37,848 bases of DNA from Pseudomonadota bacterium (GCA_023435265.1 JAEYRZ010000102.1:1-37848), one strand, 5' to 3'. Counted from the first letter of the stretch, positions 8,211 to 17,045 are shown. Numbers and translations are program-made. The notes: generated by a model from the sequence alone, not told the origin.

Positions 8211-10130
8211 ATGACATTGCCTGAATGCGGTTTCGATTTCAGCCGGAAGGTCATGCCATCTTTGCTCGACGCGCTCTATGTCTTCGATCTGCACCAGGGC
8301 CGGATCCGCTACATCGATCCGGGATTTGCGCGCCTCACCGGCTATACCCTGGAAGCCCTCGAGGCGCTGGAGTTGACGGCACTGGTCCACCCCCAGGATC
8401 AAAAATCCATGGCCGACCATCTGCGGTCTCTGGAGAAGATCGCCGAAGGTCAGAATCAGTCGATCGAATACCGCATTAAAACCGCCGACGATCGCTTCAT
8501 CTGGTGCGTCTCGCGGCACACCCCGCTCGAACGACAAGGAAATTCCCGGCGGATCGTCGGCACCCTGCTCGATATCAGCCGTCACAAGACCTCGGAAGCG
8601 GCCCTTTCGCGCCAGCGCGAGCTGCTGGACCATATCATCGATACGATTCCGGTAATGATCCTGATCCAGGATCCCGGAATGCGGGACTTGCGGGTCAACC
8701 ATGAGTTCCGCCGGGTGCTGGGATGGTCAGAAGCGGATATGGTCGACGGCGCGCTGGAAAAGCTCTTTCCAGATCCGGTTTCAAGGAGCAAGGCGCGTCG
8801 TCATATCGCCTATTCGCAGCCCGGATGGCATGATTTCGGGCCGACCGCCAAGGACGGTTCCACCATCCAGAGCACCTGGGCTGTTTTGCGGCTTTCAGAC
8901 CGTACGCACGTCAGCATCGGTCTCGACATCCGGGAGCGCAAAGCCGCCGAAACCCTTCTGACCAATGCGCGCGACCGCCTCGAGGGGCTTGTCATGATGC
9001 GCAACGCCCAGCTGGAAGGGATGCTCAAGGCGCTGGAAACCGAAATTTCGGAGCGCCGCAAAGCGGAAGACCAATTGCGCAAATGGTCGCGGGTCTTTAT
9101 GGATGCCGCCGATCCGATCATCATCGAGGATCTCTCGGGCACGATCCTGGACGTCAACCACGAAACCGAGCGCGTCTATGGGTGGCCCAGGGCCGAACTG
9201 GTCGGCCGGACGATTCAATGTCTTTTACCCGCCGACGGCCTGAAGCAGATCGATGAAATCCGGGACCGCTGCCGTGCCGGAAAAGAGGTGCGCGATTGGG
9301 AGGGGGTGCGCATCGACCGCCAGGGCCGCTCGCTGGCCGTGCTGGTCACTGCCTTTCCCCTGGTGGACGAATCCGGCGCAATTACCGCCCTGGCCAGCAT
9401 CGCCAAGGACATCACCCTGCGCAAACGCATGGAAGCCGAACTGCGCGCCTCGCAGAAGCATTTGCAGGAGCTTTCGCGTAAAAGCATCGAGGCCCTGGAG
9501 AGCGACCGCCGGACCACGGCCAAAGAGATCCATGACAGTTTGGGGGCCAGTTTGGCAGCGATTAAGTTCAGTCTGGAAGGCATCGTCGAAGAATTCGCCG
9601 ATGAGCCCGCCGCGGCCGTGGCCGAGCTCCAGCGGGCGATCGGTCACCTGGTAGACACGATCAAGGAAACCAAGCGTATTTCGGCCAATCTGCGGCCCAC
9701 CACACTGGACGATCTGGGCCTGCTGCCGACACTCGAGTGGTACTTCCGCCAGTTCCGCGAAAGCTACAGCCACATCCGCCTGACGCGCAGTTTCGAGGTG
9801 AACGAGGACGATATCGGAGAGTCGCTCAAAATCGTGATCTATCGCGTACTGCAGGAAGCGCTCAGCAACACCGCAAAACACAGCGGCGCCGATCGGGTTT
9901 ACGTGGGGCTGCAGGTCAAAAAGCGCCAGGTCCGTCTGGCAGTGGCGGATAATGGCTGTGGATTCGATGTGCACGGGGCGCTGCACCGCGGCGATCCGAT
10001 GTCTGGTTACGGACTCAAGAATATGCGCGAACGGGTCGAGATCTGCGGTGGGCGCTTCCGTCTCGTTTCCCGGCTTGGGAAAGGCACCCGGCTTGAAATG
10101 CGCATGCCGCTGGTATGCGCCGTTCGTTGA
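8211..10130 (+). CDS. PAS-domain sensor histidine kinase, NarX/HisKA_3 type
   Basis: The product is 639 residues with no clear membrane segment. Three PAS regions lie at about 14-130, 137-250 and 290-415, with a coiled linker between the second and third. The kinase H-box is TAKEIHDSLGASLAAIKFSLE-like with His441, the form typical of NarX/DegS-type kinases. The ATPase end has QEALSNTAKHS, ADNGCGFD and GYGLKNMRERV. Kinases of this type usually pair with NarL/FixJ-family regulators, but none is adjacent, so it is an orphan here. I chose the ATG at 8211 because AAGGAG lies just upstream; the frame is open for 42 more codons but those residues show no domain. The ligand is unknown. Confidence 0.9.
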   Translation: MTLPECGFDFSRKVMPSLLDALYVFDLHQGRIRYIDPGFARLTGYTLEALEALELTALVHPQDQKSMADHLRSLEKIAEGQNQSIEYRIKTADDRFIWCVSRHTPLERQGNSRRIVGTLLDISRHKTSEAALSRQRELLDHIIDTIPVMILIQDPGMRDLRVNHEFRRVLGWSEADMVDGALEKLFPDPVSRSKARRHIAYSQPGWHDFGPTAKDGSTIQSTWAVLRLSDRTHVSIGLDIRERKAAETLLTNARDRLEGLVMMRNAQLEGMLKALETEISERRKAEDQLRKWSRVFMDAADPIIIEDLSGTILDVNHETERVYGWPRAELVGRTIQCLLPADGLKQIDEIRDRCRAGKEVRDWEGVRIDRQGRSLAVLVTAFPLVDESGAITALASIAKDITLRKRMEAELRASQKHLQELSRKSIEALESDRRTTAKEIHDSLGASLAAIKFSLEGIVEEFADEPAAAVAELQRAIGHLVDTIKETKRISANLRPTTLDDLGLLPTLEWYFRQFRESYSHIRLTRSFEVNEDDIGESLKIVIYRVLQEALSNTAKHSGADRVYVGLQVKKRQVRLAVADNGCGFDVHGALHRGDPMSGYGLKNMRERVEICGGRFRLVSRLGKGTRLEMRMPLVCAVR

Positions 10131-10164
10131 GACCCCGGCAAAAAATAAACGCGATGCTGTGCCT

Positions 10165-11067
10165 CTACCGGTGGGGTGACTTCGCTTCCGGTGACGGTTC
10201 CGTGATCCAGATGAAATCGGCGATATCGTTCTCGATCGTTTCTCCGGTGGCGGCCAGGTAAACCGTCAGGAAGGATGCCCCGGTGCGCGCAAACGCCCGG
10301 TCGGGGATGCCGAACTTGCGGATGATATGTCCGTTTCCGGCGAGCACGACCATGCGCGAGTTTCCCAGACGTTCGGCGATGGCATGGGCCATTCCATCTT
10401 CCCAGGCGCACTGGGCCGCGTAGAAATTTTCGAAATCGCCACGGCCCGGAAAGGCGTGCATCTCGGAAATGCTTTTCACGTAATCCCGATGGGCGGCATT
10501 GGAGAGATCGATGCGCTCGGGCAGCATGGCCCTGTCGCGCGGCAACAGACTGTCGATCCCGCCGATGGCGATCTTGGACGGCAGGTCGAAGGGGATGTTC
10601 AGCCCCGCCAGTTTCAGCCTATTTTCGCGCACGAAGTCCAGGATGTCACGGTACAGGGTGTCATCGAACTTCCAGTTGGCGTACCAGTGAACCTCCCTGA
10701 GAAAGGTGGGCCAATCCCATTCGCCGGCCGCCCACTGTTCGAGCCGCGGCTGGTAGGTCCGGGCAAACATTTCCATCCCGACCTGGGTGTCGGTCCAGCG
10801 CCGGGCAAGCGCCTGAATGATCCTGAGCTGAACGGCATGATGGGCCGGGTTCGTGTGCTGTTCGCCGACATACACGACACGGACCCCGGAAAGGCGTTCG
10901 ATCAGCGCATCGAACGTGATCGGACGATCCGCGGCCGCATCCAGAATCGTTCCGCCCGGTATTTCGCGTTCCGGCTGCGGCGTACCGGCCGCGGCGCACG
11001 CCGAGAGCATCGAAACCATCATCAGGCAGATTCCTTTTACGATGAACGGCAGCGGCAGGCGACGCAC
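10165..11067 (-). CDS. ChaN-family (DUF399) putative haem-binding lipoprotein
   Basis: The product is about 300 residues. It carries the ChaN hallmarks YVGEQHTNPAHH near the N-terminus and VLAGNGHI near the C-terminus. In the family, histidines of this fold bind haem and the proteins are linked to iron or haem handling. A lipoprotein signal is visible: a basic start, a hydrophobic stretch and a lipobox LSAC, so the mature protein should be anchored at a periplasm-facing membrane. I chose a GTG start at 11067 because GGGGAG lies 8 bases upstream and the signal peptide then has normal length. An ATG at 11124 is also in frame but would give a 19-residue extension and overlap the start codon of the divergent gene. 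It converges on the kinase gene with 34 bp between stops. Confidence 0.82.
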   Translation of the reverse strand: MRRLPLPFIVKGICLMMVSMLSACAAAGTPQPEREIPGGTILDAAADRPITFDALIERLSGVRVVYVGEQHTNPAHHAVQLRIIQALARRWTDTQVGMEMFARTYQPRLEQWAAGEWDWPTFLREVHWYANWKFDDTLYRDILDFVRENRLKLAGLNIPFDLPSKIAIGGIDSLLPRDRAMLPERIDLSNAAHRDYVKSISEMHAFPGRGDFENFYAAQCAWEDGMAHAIAERLGNSRMVVLAGNGHIIRKFGIPDRAFARTGASFLTVYLAATGETIENDIADFIWITEPSPEAKSPHR

Positions 11068-11122
11068 TTGCGTCGCTCCCCGGCGCCATGTTAGCTTAGC
11101 CTCGATCGTGGGAGTATGTCGC

Positions 11123-11404
11123 ATGCGTTTAGACCCCAATCCTTTGTTCCGCCGGACCATCGTCCCCTGGTACGATGGCACCGTCGCCTGTTTGCTGCTG
11201 ATGGCGGCCATGCTGCTGATCATGGGGTTCAGCGTGGTGGGGATCTCCGTGGCCGGCGCGACCCCCGAATTCCAGGCGCATGCATGGGTGCCGTGGACCG
11301 TACTGGTCCTTGCCCTGTTCGTTTTCCTCTCCGTGGCCGCGCGTTTCGTCCAACGGCGGCTCAGCGAACGTCTCGGAGCTGAGCAGGTCGATGAAGATGA
11401 TTAA
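11123..11404 (+). CDS. Small two-helix membrane protein, unknown function
   Basis: The product is 93 residues. Two hydrophobic segments (about residues 20-45 and 52-75) are separated by a short loop, and an acidic tail ends in QVDEDD. A GGGAG ribosome site sits upstream of the ATG. I recognise no family. It is divergent from the ChaN-like lipoprotein gene, with about 55 bp between the starts if the lipoprotein begins at GTG 11067. It converges on the thioredoxin gene with 15 bp between them. The codon pattern and membrane profile support a real gene. Confidence 0.65.
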   Translation: MRLDPNPLFRRTIVPWYDGTVACLLLMAAMLLIMGFSVVGISVAGATPEFQAHAWVPWTVLVLALFVFLSVAARFVQRRLSERLGAEQVDEDD

Positions 11405-11419
11405 GCGCGCTGCGGGAAA

Positions 11420-11878
11420 TCACTGCTGTTTGATGAACTCCTGGAACCCCATCTTCAGGTAACTATCGGTATCCACATACTTCAACATGGCCAGAAGGTG
11501 CTTCGCTTCCGTGTACCCCGGCCAGCGCGCGATCGCTTCTCCCTGCGGGGTAAGAAAGCGCAGGTCCGGAACCCCCTGGACGCCGAACTGCATCGCCAAC
11601 TTGCGATTGCGGTCGATGTCGACCTGCACCGGCGTGTAGTTTGCATTGATATAGTCGGCGATGTCGTCGCGGCTGAACACTTCTTTTTCCATCTTCCGGC
11701 AATAGCCGCAATTGACGCTTGAGAAGTAGATGAACAGTTTTTTGTCAACGGGTGGTTGTTGCTCCCGGGCGGCATCATAGCCCATCCAGCGGATTTTGGT
11801 TTCCGCGGTATCCGCACAGGCGGTCTGCATCACCGACAGGAAAAGGACCAGCAGGGTCAGCCCTGTTTTGAGCGCCAT
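11420..11878 (-). CDS. Exported thioredoxin-fold protein (CGYC active site)
   Basis: The product is 152 residues. An N-terminal hydrophobic signal ends near TACAD, which could be cut by signal peptidase I; the cysteine makes a lipoprotein possible but the lipobox is poor. The thioredoxin fold shows FSSVNCGYCRKMEKEVF, with CGYC as the redox pair, and the cis-proline segment GVQGVPDLRF. Members of this group reduce or exchange disulfides in the periplasm. The gene starts 4 bp after the ccdA-like gene, so the two are surely co-transcribed. CcdA-type proteins carry electrons across the membrane to exactly such thioredoxins, so the pair likely supports cytochrome c maturation or periplasmic thiol repair. 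Confidence 0.88.
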   Translation of the reverse strand: MALKTGLTLLVLFLSVMQTACADTAETKIRWMGYDAAREQQPPVDKKLFIYFSSVNCGYCRKMEKEVFSRDDIADYINANYTPVQVDIDRNRKLAMQFGVQGVPDLRFLTPQGEAIARWPGYTEAKHLLAMLKYVDTDSYLKMGFQEFIKQQ

Positions 11879-11882
11879 TATT

Positions 11883-12590
11883 TCATCCCATCAAATAGTT
11901 GAGTACCTGCATTTGATCGAAGATCAGCAGCAGTCCGGTCGCGGCCAGCAGAACACCTGCAGCCACATTGAGGTACCGCATCGCCCGGGTCGTCCGGCGG
12001 ACAAAGCGCATCAGAAAAGTAATGCCGATCGATAAAACCACAAACGGCAAAGCCATGCCGATTGAATACATGCCGAGCAGCCGGACACCCTGCATGATGG
12101 TTTCCTGGTTGCCGGCCAGGATCAGAATGGAACCCAGCATCGGACCGATACACGGACTCCAGCCGGCTCCAAACGCCATGCCCACGAAGAATGTTCCGAG
12201 AAGATGCAGCGGCCTGCGCTGCAGGCGCCAGTGCTTGTCGACCAACAGCATGCGGATGGGCAGCACGTCGAGCAAGTGCAGCCCCAGCAGCAGGATCAAC
12301 ACCCCTCCGATGACGCGCAGGTACGATCTGATCCCGTAAAGCAAGGTGCTGATGAACGAGGCGGAGGCACCCAGGATGATGAACACGGCCGAAAAACCCA
12401 GCACGAACGCCAGTGTCGAGAAAATGATCCGGCGGCGCATGGCCGGGCTGGGGGTTGCGGCAAGCTGCTCCACGGAAGCGCCGGTGATGAACGAAAAGTA
12501 AGAAGGAACCAGCGGGAGAATGCACGGCGACAAAAAAGAAAGCAGTCCGGCAACGAATGCCGCCCAATATGAAATATCTTCGAAGAACAT
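11883..12590 (-). CDS. ccdA: CcdA-family transmembrane thiol-disulfide electron carrier
   Basis: The product is 235 residues with about six membrane segments. The two conserved proline-cysteine sites are present: LSFLSPCILPLVPSY in the first helix and WSPCIGPMLGSIL in the fourth. In CcdA/DsbD these cysteines relay reducing power from cytoplasmic thioredoxin to periplasmic partners. The partner here is almost certainly the exported thioredoxin encoded 4 bp downstream. Length fits the CcdA group rather than full-length DsbD, which has extra periplasmic domains. The gene lies 43 bp after proC on the same strand and could share its transcript, but the functions are unrelated. Confidence 0.93.
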   Translation of the reverse strand: MFFEDISYWAAFVAGLLSFLSPCILPLVPSYFSFITGASVEQLAATPSPAMRRRIIFSTLAFVLGFSAVFIILGASASFISTLLYGIRSYLRVIGGVLILLLGLHLLDVLPIRMLLVDKHWRLQRRPLHLLGTFFVGMAFGAGWSPCIGPMLGSILILAGNQETIMQGVRLLGMYSIGMALPFVVLSIGITFLMRFVRRTTRAMRYLNVAAGVLLAATGLLLIFDQMQVLNYLMG

Positions 12591-12633
12591 CGATTCGATC
12601 CGCTGCCGCCGTTCGTCGGTTTGCCGGGTAATT

Positions 12634-13476
12634 CTATTGGCCGTTGAAACGTTTGATCATCATGTCGCCCAATTCTTTGGAGCGCAGGGTGGCCGATTCG
12701 ACCGCATTGATCAACGTGGTGCGCAGGCCGCCTTTTTCAAGCGTGTGCAGCCCGGCGATGGCCGTTCCGCCGGGAGAGGTGACCAGGTCCTTGAGCTGTC
12801 CCGGATGAATCCTGGTTTCCAGCAGCATCTTGGCGGCGCCGAGCAACGTCTGTGAGGCCAACAGCAAGGATTCCTTGCGGGCCAGGCCGACTTTGACGCC
12901 CGCATCGGCCAGGGCGTCCACGATCATGAAAATATAAGCCGGCCCGCTGCCGCTCAATCCGGTGATGGCGTCCATGAGGTAATTTTCTTTCAGAAAAACA
13001 CATCGCCCCACCGCATTGAAAATGGCCATGGCCATGTCCACATCCCCCGGACGGCAATGCGCGCCGGCGGCGATGGCGGTGGCCCCCTCCTTGACGGCCA
13101 CGCACACATTGGGCATGGCCCGGATCAGCCGTAAGTCCTTTTTGATGACCGCCTCAATGGCCGGCAGCGGGACGCCGGCTGCGATCGATATGACCAATTT
13201 GTCCATGTTCAGGCCGTCCGCCGTTTCGCGCAGCACCTCGGCCATGATCTGGGGTTTGATGGCGTATACGACGATATCGGATTGGGCGATGACCGCCAGA
13301 TTGTTTTCCGTGGTTGCAATACCGAAACGCGCCTGGAGTTCTTCGAGGCGGTCTTTGCGCACATCCGAGCAGATGATGCGCTGCGGGGTGGAAGAACCCG
13401 AATTCAGCAGGCCGCTGATCAGCGCCTCACCCATGTTTCCCGACCCGATGAAGCCGATGGTTTTATCGTTGAGCAT
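12634..13476 (-). CDS. proC: Pyrroline-5-carboxylate reductase
   Basis: The product is 280 residues, the normal ProC length. It has the Rossmann start TIGFIGSGNMGEALI, the IKPQ segment, and the C-terminal signature GLSGSGPAYIF ahead of the helical dimer domain with TSPGGTAIAGL. It reduces 1-pyrroline-5-carboxylate to proline with NAD(P)H, the last step of proline synthesis, in the cytoplasm. A strong GGGAGG ribosome site precedes the ATG and a possible promoter lies at 13523-13550. A DAO-type dehydrogenase gene ends 156 bp upstream on the same strand. The separate promoter suggests proC is an independent housekeeping gene, although a link through imino acids cannot be excluded. Confidence 0.96.
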   Translation of the reverse strand: MLNDKTIGFIGSGNMGEALISGLLNSGSSTPQRIICSDVRKDRLEELQARFGIATTENNLAVIAQSDIVVYAIKPQIMAEVLRETADGLNMDKLVISIAAGVPLPAIEAVIKKDLRLIRAMPNVCVAVKEGATAIAAGAHCRPGDVDMAMAIFNAVGRCVFLKENYLMDAITGLSGSGPAYIFMIVDALADAGVKVGLARKESLLLASQTLLGAAKMLLETRIHPGQLKDLVTSPGGTAIAGLHTLEKGGLRTTLINAVESATLRSKELGDMMIKRFNGQ

Positions 13477-13522
13477 GCCGCCCTCCCGAGAATGATCCCT
13501 TGCCTGAATAAAACAGGGGTCT

Positions 13523-13550
13523 ACTTTAAAGAGTGGCCGTGGGAAGTCAA
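13523..13550 (-). promoter_or_regulatory. Possible proC promoter
   Basis: Read on the minus strand, TTGACT (13545-13550) is followed after 16 bp by TAAAGT (13523-13528). The -10 is mediocre. It would start proC independently of the flavoprotein genes upstream. Confidence 0.4.
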
Positions 13551-13632
13551 GGAAATAGTGCGTCTGCAGCAGTGCGCCGCGGCCAGGCGGTTGAAGTGCC
13601 CGTAAGAGCAGGAGGGCCGCCGTCGCCGGACG

Positions 13633-14787
13633 TCACTTCAGCGCCTCGGTGCGGCAACCCAGGTCCCGATCGAGGGCGAAACCTTCGAGCACGACGGCGT
13701 CTCGAGGGTCGGTTCGGCCGGTGACCACGCGGGTGAGAATTTCACCCAGGCCGGGCCCCAGCATAAAGCCCTGACCGCACATGCCGGCGGCGTGCAGCAA
13801 CCCGCGAACCGCCGGGTTCCAGCCCACCAGGGGCGAGCCGTCGTCGGTCATGGGGTACAGGCCCCGCCACACACGCCGTACGCGGATATTTTGCAGCAAA
13901 GGCAGGATATCGATCATGCGGGCGCAGACCTGGGGCAGGAATATCGATGTTTCCTCGTAGAACGCTCCGATGATCGGCGGATCGGGGGTGATGCAGAAGA
14001 CCACCTGCCCATGCCGGTTCTGATAGAAGTAGTAATTCCTGGAACCCGGTCCCGGGCGCAGATCGACCACCATGGTGGGACAGAACCCGGCTACCGGTTC
14101 GGTGATGCCGGCTTCATGGGCTTCGCAGGTCACCGGCACCTGGCAGCCGGTCGCATGCGAAAGCTCCCTGCTGCCGGCTCCGGCGGCGTCGATCACCACG
14201 GCGGCCTGATAGCGGCCCTTCGCGGTGGATACGCCCGTCACCCGGCCGGCCTCCATTTCGATGGCGGTCACCCGCTCGCCGAACCGGAATTCGGCGCCCA
14301 GCACACACGCCCGGCGGTAGAAGGCATTGATGGCCAACAACGGCGAGGCCGACCCGTCACCGGGTGAGAAGGTGCCGCCCAGCAGCCCGGCCGGGTTGAT
14401 TCCGGGAATGATCTCCCGCATGCGGGCCGCTCCCACGAACTCGATTTCAAGATCGAAACGCCGCTGCACCGGCAGGTAGGATTTGAGCAGCGCTTCCTCC
14501 TGGGGCCGGTACACCGGGAAGGCGTAGCCCCCTTGAAGCCACTCGATATCATCGCCGTAGCGCTCCTGCCAGGTGGCGAATAGTTCCAGCGACCGCCTGC
14601 AGACCAGGATTTTAGCCGGATCGGAATGGGTGGCGCGGATGCCGCCGATGGCGTGCTTGTTTTCTCCCTGTCCCGGCGAAGGCCGGGCATCCACCACAAG
14701 AACCCTGAGTTTTTGCGCCGCCAGGGCGAGCGCTGTCGGTACGCCTACGGAGCCGGCTCCGATGACGATCACATCGTAGGTTTGCAT
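13633..14787 (-). CDS. DAO-family FAD-dependent amine/imino-acid dehydrogenase (catalytic beta-type subunit)
   Basis: The product is 384 residues. The N-terminal ADP-binding motif is DVIVIGAGSVGVPTALALA. HAIGGIRATHSDPAK, a central substrate-binding sheet, and the C-terminal FAD segment LVGWNPAVRGLLHAAGMCGQGFMLGPGLG follow. This is the DAO fold of sarcosine oxidase beta, HcnC, opine oxidase and archaeal proline dehydrogenase beta. These oxidise a C-N bond of a secondary amine, imino acid or D-amino acid to an imine that hydrolyses to a carbonyl. The gene begins 3 bp after the stop of the 691-residue Fe-S flavoprotein, whose 3' end supplies its AAAGGA ribosome site. The two should form one heteromeric dehydrogenase. 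The true substrate is not known. Confidence 0.87.
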   Translation of the reverse strand: MQTYDVIVIGAGSVGVPTALALAAQKLRVLVVDARPSPGQGENKHAIGGIRATHSDPAKILVCRRSLELFATWQERYGDDIEWLQGGYAFPVYRPQEEALLKSYLPVQRRFDLEIEFVGAARMREIIPGINPAGLLGGTFSPGDGSASPLLAINAFYRRACVLGAEFRFGERVTAIEMEAGRVTGVSTAKGRYQAAVVIDAAGAGSRELSHATGCQVPVTCEAHEAGITEPVAGFCPTMVVDLRPGPGSRNYYFYQNRHGQVVFCITPDPPIIGAFYEETSIFLPQVCARMIDILPLLQNIRVRRVWRGLYPMTDDGSPLVGWNPAVRGLLHAAGMCGQGFMLGPGLGEILTRVVTGRTDPRDAVVLEGFALDRDLGCRTEALK

Positions 14788-14790
14788 GCG

Positions 14791-16866
14791 CTATCCTTTC
14801 ACCGCCCCGGCAAACAGGCCCATGGGAACCTCCACGAAAAGCGGCCGGTCGATGCGGTCGGTGACGCTGGAAAGGTCGACGCCTTCTTCCTGAAACAAGC
14901 GCCGGATCAAAGGGCGGCAGGTCTTGGAGCCGCACGACCCCATTCCGGCGCGATTCAGCGCCTTGAGCTGATTCATGTCGCGTACGCCGCTGCGGATGGC
15001 GGTCCGGATTTCACCTGCCGTGATGCGTTCGCAGCGGCAGATGATGGCTTCATCGGGCACCGGCGCGCGGGTGTAAATCTCGGAGGGTTCGACGGCCCGG
15101 TGCTGCACCCGAATGCCCACTGCCTGCTTGGCCAGTGCTTTTTCAAGGTGCACCTGGATCAGCATGGTGCGCGGATATTGTTTTTTCTGGCGGATATGAA
15201 CCACCGGGACTTCGACCAGCAGGGTGCCGTCAACGTCCGTGACGCCTACGATGGTCCCTTTTTCCACGGCCGCACGACCGATTTCATAGGGCAGGGTGAC
15301 CAATGGATATTCGGCATCCTTGCGAAAATCGACCAGGGTGATGGCCAGTCCGGGGCAGACCGCCACGCAGTTGAGACAGCCGGTGCAGACCTCGCCTTCA
15401 TCACGCAAAGGCAGTCCGGTCAGGCGGTCGCCTTCGGTGTGGATGGCGTTTTGGGGGCAAACCGTCGTGCAGGGATTACACGGCACCTCCTGGGAGCAAT
15501 GGAAAATCGGCAGCACGCCATGTTCGGCGGCCGGGACCGGCCGCTGCACCGGCGGCCCTGGTTTGGTTTTGAGAATTTTCGCTTTTTCATCCCATTCGGC
15601 CGGAGTTTCGCCCACGTCCAGACTCAGGGCGAGAGCGATGCGGTGCCCTGCCATGCGGCCGGTGAACATGGCTGCCGAGGCTTCGGCGATTTCCTGGGCA
15701 TCACCGGCCGTGTAGACATCCATGCCGAACTGGCGCGCCTTGAGGTAGAATTCGTTCACTTCGGCCAACCCCACGGCGATCAGGACGGTATCGACGGCAA
15801 AGTTGCGCCGGGTGCCTTCGATCACCCGCCATTGTTCGTCCAGCCGGGCGATCGTCACCGCCTCCACATGCTCTTTCCCATGGGCCGCCAGGATGGTGTG
15901 GCGGGTCAGAATCGGAACCCCGAGACGTTGAAGCTTGTCGGCATGAACCTTATATCCGCCCACCGAGGGCAAGGCTTCGATCAGTGCCGCCACCTCGATT
16001 CCGGCCTGCAGAGCGTGGTAGCCGGCGATCAGGCCCACATTGCCGCCGCCCACGATCAGCACGCGCCGCGAGGATTTGACCAGGTCGCGGTTGACGAGGG
16101 TCTGGAACGCGCCGGCGCCGTAGACGCCCGGCAGGGTGTTGCCGGGAAAGGCCAGCATCTTTTCTCTCGCGCCGGTGGCCACCAGGAGCTTCCTGGGTGC
16201 GACCAGACGATAGCGGTCCTGCTGTACGATCCCGACTTTATGATCCGAGAAAACGCCGACAGCGGTGCTGTTGAGCCAAACGGCGACCGACGGCAGGGCG
16301 GCGAGCTCGCCGGCCAGGATACGCCCGATCTCGAATCCGCGCGTGCCGGCATAGGAGTCGGCCTGCGATCCGAAAAACTTGTGCGTTTGAAGAACGAGCT
16401 TGCCGCCCAGTTGATCCTTGTCGTCGATCAGCAGTGTCGGCACATTCAAGCGCCCCAGCGTGACGGCCGCCGCCAGGCCGGCCGGACCGCCGCCGATGAT
16501 CAGGACCTCCACGTCGGTTGTCGTGATCGGTCGGCGGGAAACCGCTGCCGCAGCCAGAGGCAGTTTGGGCAGCCCCTCGACGCTCGAAAGCGCCATCCCG
16601 GGAGAAAGCGCGGTCATGCAGGCTTTGACCGGCAGGCCATCCGCGATCACCAGACATTGCGAGCACTGCCCGTTTGCGCAGAAAAGCCCCTGCGGACTGT
16701 GGTCCTTGGGATGATGTCCGAAAACATGAATTCCGTTGGCGATCAGGGCCGAGGAGATCATCTCGCCCGAAAAACCCCTGAGCGGTCGATCGTTCCACGT
16801 AAAGGCGGCCTCCTGTCTTCTCGGAATCGACAGGATCGGATGTTCTGTAATGCGCTGGGGCCTCAT
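14791..16866 (-). CDS. Multi-Fe-S FAD/NAD(P)-binding flavoprotein (HcnA+HcnB/LhpE-like fusion with ferredoxin domain)
   Basis: The product is 691 residues with four electron-transfer parts in order. (1) An N-terminal plant-type [2Fe-2S] domain, C-x4-C-x2-C (FCANGQCSQC) plus a later Cys. (2) A pyridine-nucleotide-disulfide-reductase-type core with IIGGGPAGLAAA for FAD and VLIVGGGNVGL for a second nucleotide. (3) An inserted two-cluster ferredoxin, C-x5-C-x2-C-x3-CP and CTGCLNCVAVCP. (4) A BFD-like C-terminal domain with CRC and C-x4-C (SCGSKTC). Relatives are the alpha subunits of opine, proline and hydroxyproline dehydrogenases. It likely takes electrons from the DAO subunit encoded next and passes them to ferredoxin or a quinone-side acceptor. 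I chose the ATG at 16866 because GGAGG lies 4 bases upstream; an ATG at 16881 is in frame. Expression is probably controlled by the operator at 16925-16939. Confidence 0.87.
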   Translation of the reverse strand: MRPQRITEHPILSIPRRQEAAFTWNDRPLRGFSGEMISSALIANGIHVFGHHPKDHSPQGLFCANGQCSQCLVIADGLPVKACMTALSPGMALSSVEGLPKLPLAAAAVSRRPITTTDVEVLIIGGGPAGLAAAVTLGRLNVPTLLIDDKDQLGGKLVLQTHKFFGSQADSYAGTRGFEIGRILAGELAALPSVAVWLNSTAVGVFSDHKVGIVQQDRYRLVAPRKLLVATGAREKMLAFPGNTLPGVYGAGAFQTLVNRDLVKSSRRVLIVGGGNVGLIAGYHALQAGIEVAALIEALPSVGGYKVHADKLQRLGVPILTRHTILAAHGKEHVEAVTIARLDEQWRVIEGTRRNFAVDTVLIAVGLAEVNEFYLKARQFGMDVYTAGDAQEIAEASAAMFTGRMAGHRIALALSLDVGETPAEWDEKAKILKTKPGPPVQRPVPAAEHGVLPIFHCSQEVPCNPCTTVCPQNAIHTEGDRLTGLPLRDEGEVCTGCLNCVAVCPGLAITLVDFRKDAEYPLVTLPYEIGRAAVEKGTIVGVTDVDGTLLVEVPVVHIRQKKQYPRTMLIQVHLEKALAKQAVGIRVQHRAVEPSEIYTRAPVPDEAIICRCERITAGEIRTAIRSGVRDMNQLKALNRAGMGSCGSKTCRPLIRRLFQEEGVDLSSVTDRIDRPLFVEVPMGLFAGAVKG

Positions 16867-16924
16867 TGAACCTCCAATCATACGGGAACATTCACCAGGT
16901 CATGTGTGGCAGGAAGATGCCGTG

Positions 16925-16939
16925 AATGGTTAGACCATT
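16925..16939. promoter_or_regulatory. FadR/GntR-type operator, copy 1
   Basis: AATGGTTAGACCATT is a perfect palindrome around TAG with the core TGGTnnnACCA, the form bound by FadR-subfamily regulators such as FadR, PdhR and LldR. It overlaps the -10 of the predicted leftward promoter, so repression is the simplest reading. It is the exact reverse complement of copy 2. Confidence 0.85.
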
Positions 16940-16963
16940 ACAATTCATCGGGTGCATTGTCAA
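16935..16963 (-). promoter_or_regulatory. Predicted leftward promoter for the flavoprotein operon
   Basis: On the minus strand a perfect TTGACA (16958-16963) is followed by TGTAAT (16937-16942, spacer 15) or TAATGG (16935-16940, spacer 17). Either -10 overlaps operator copy 1. Confidence 0.6.
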
Positions 16964-17045
16964 AGGAAAAGGGTCGCCCGACGGCTACCCCCATTGTGCT
17001 TGATAACGGTCCTCTTAAACGATCCGCAGAGTGGTTCTAAAGTTC

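Noticed and set aside
12634..14787. proC as part of the DAO/AOR pathway
   Set aside because: The genes are 156 bp apart with a possible own promoter for proC, and proC is housekeeping next to unrelated genes; the link stays unproven.
14626..16869. 747-residue plus-strand frame opposite the Fe-S flavoprotein
   Set aside because: It is an antisense shadow in GC-rich DNA with no motifs, while the minus strand has clear cofactor motifs over the same span.
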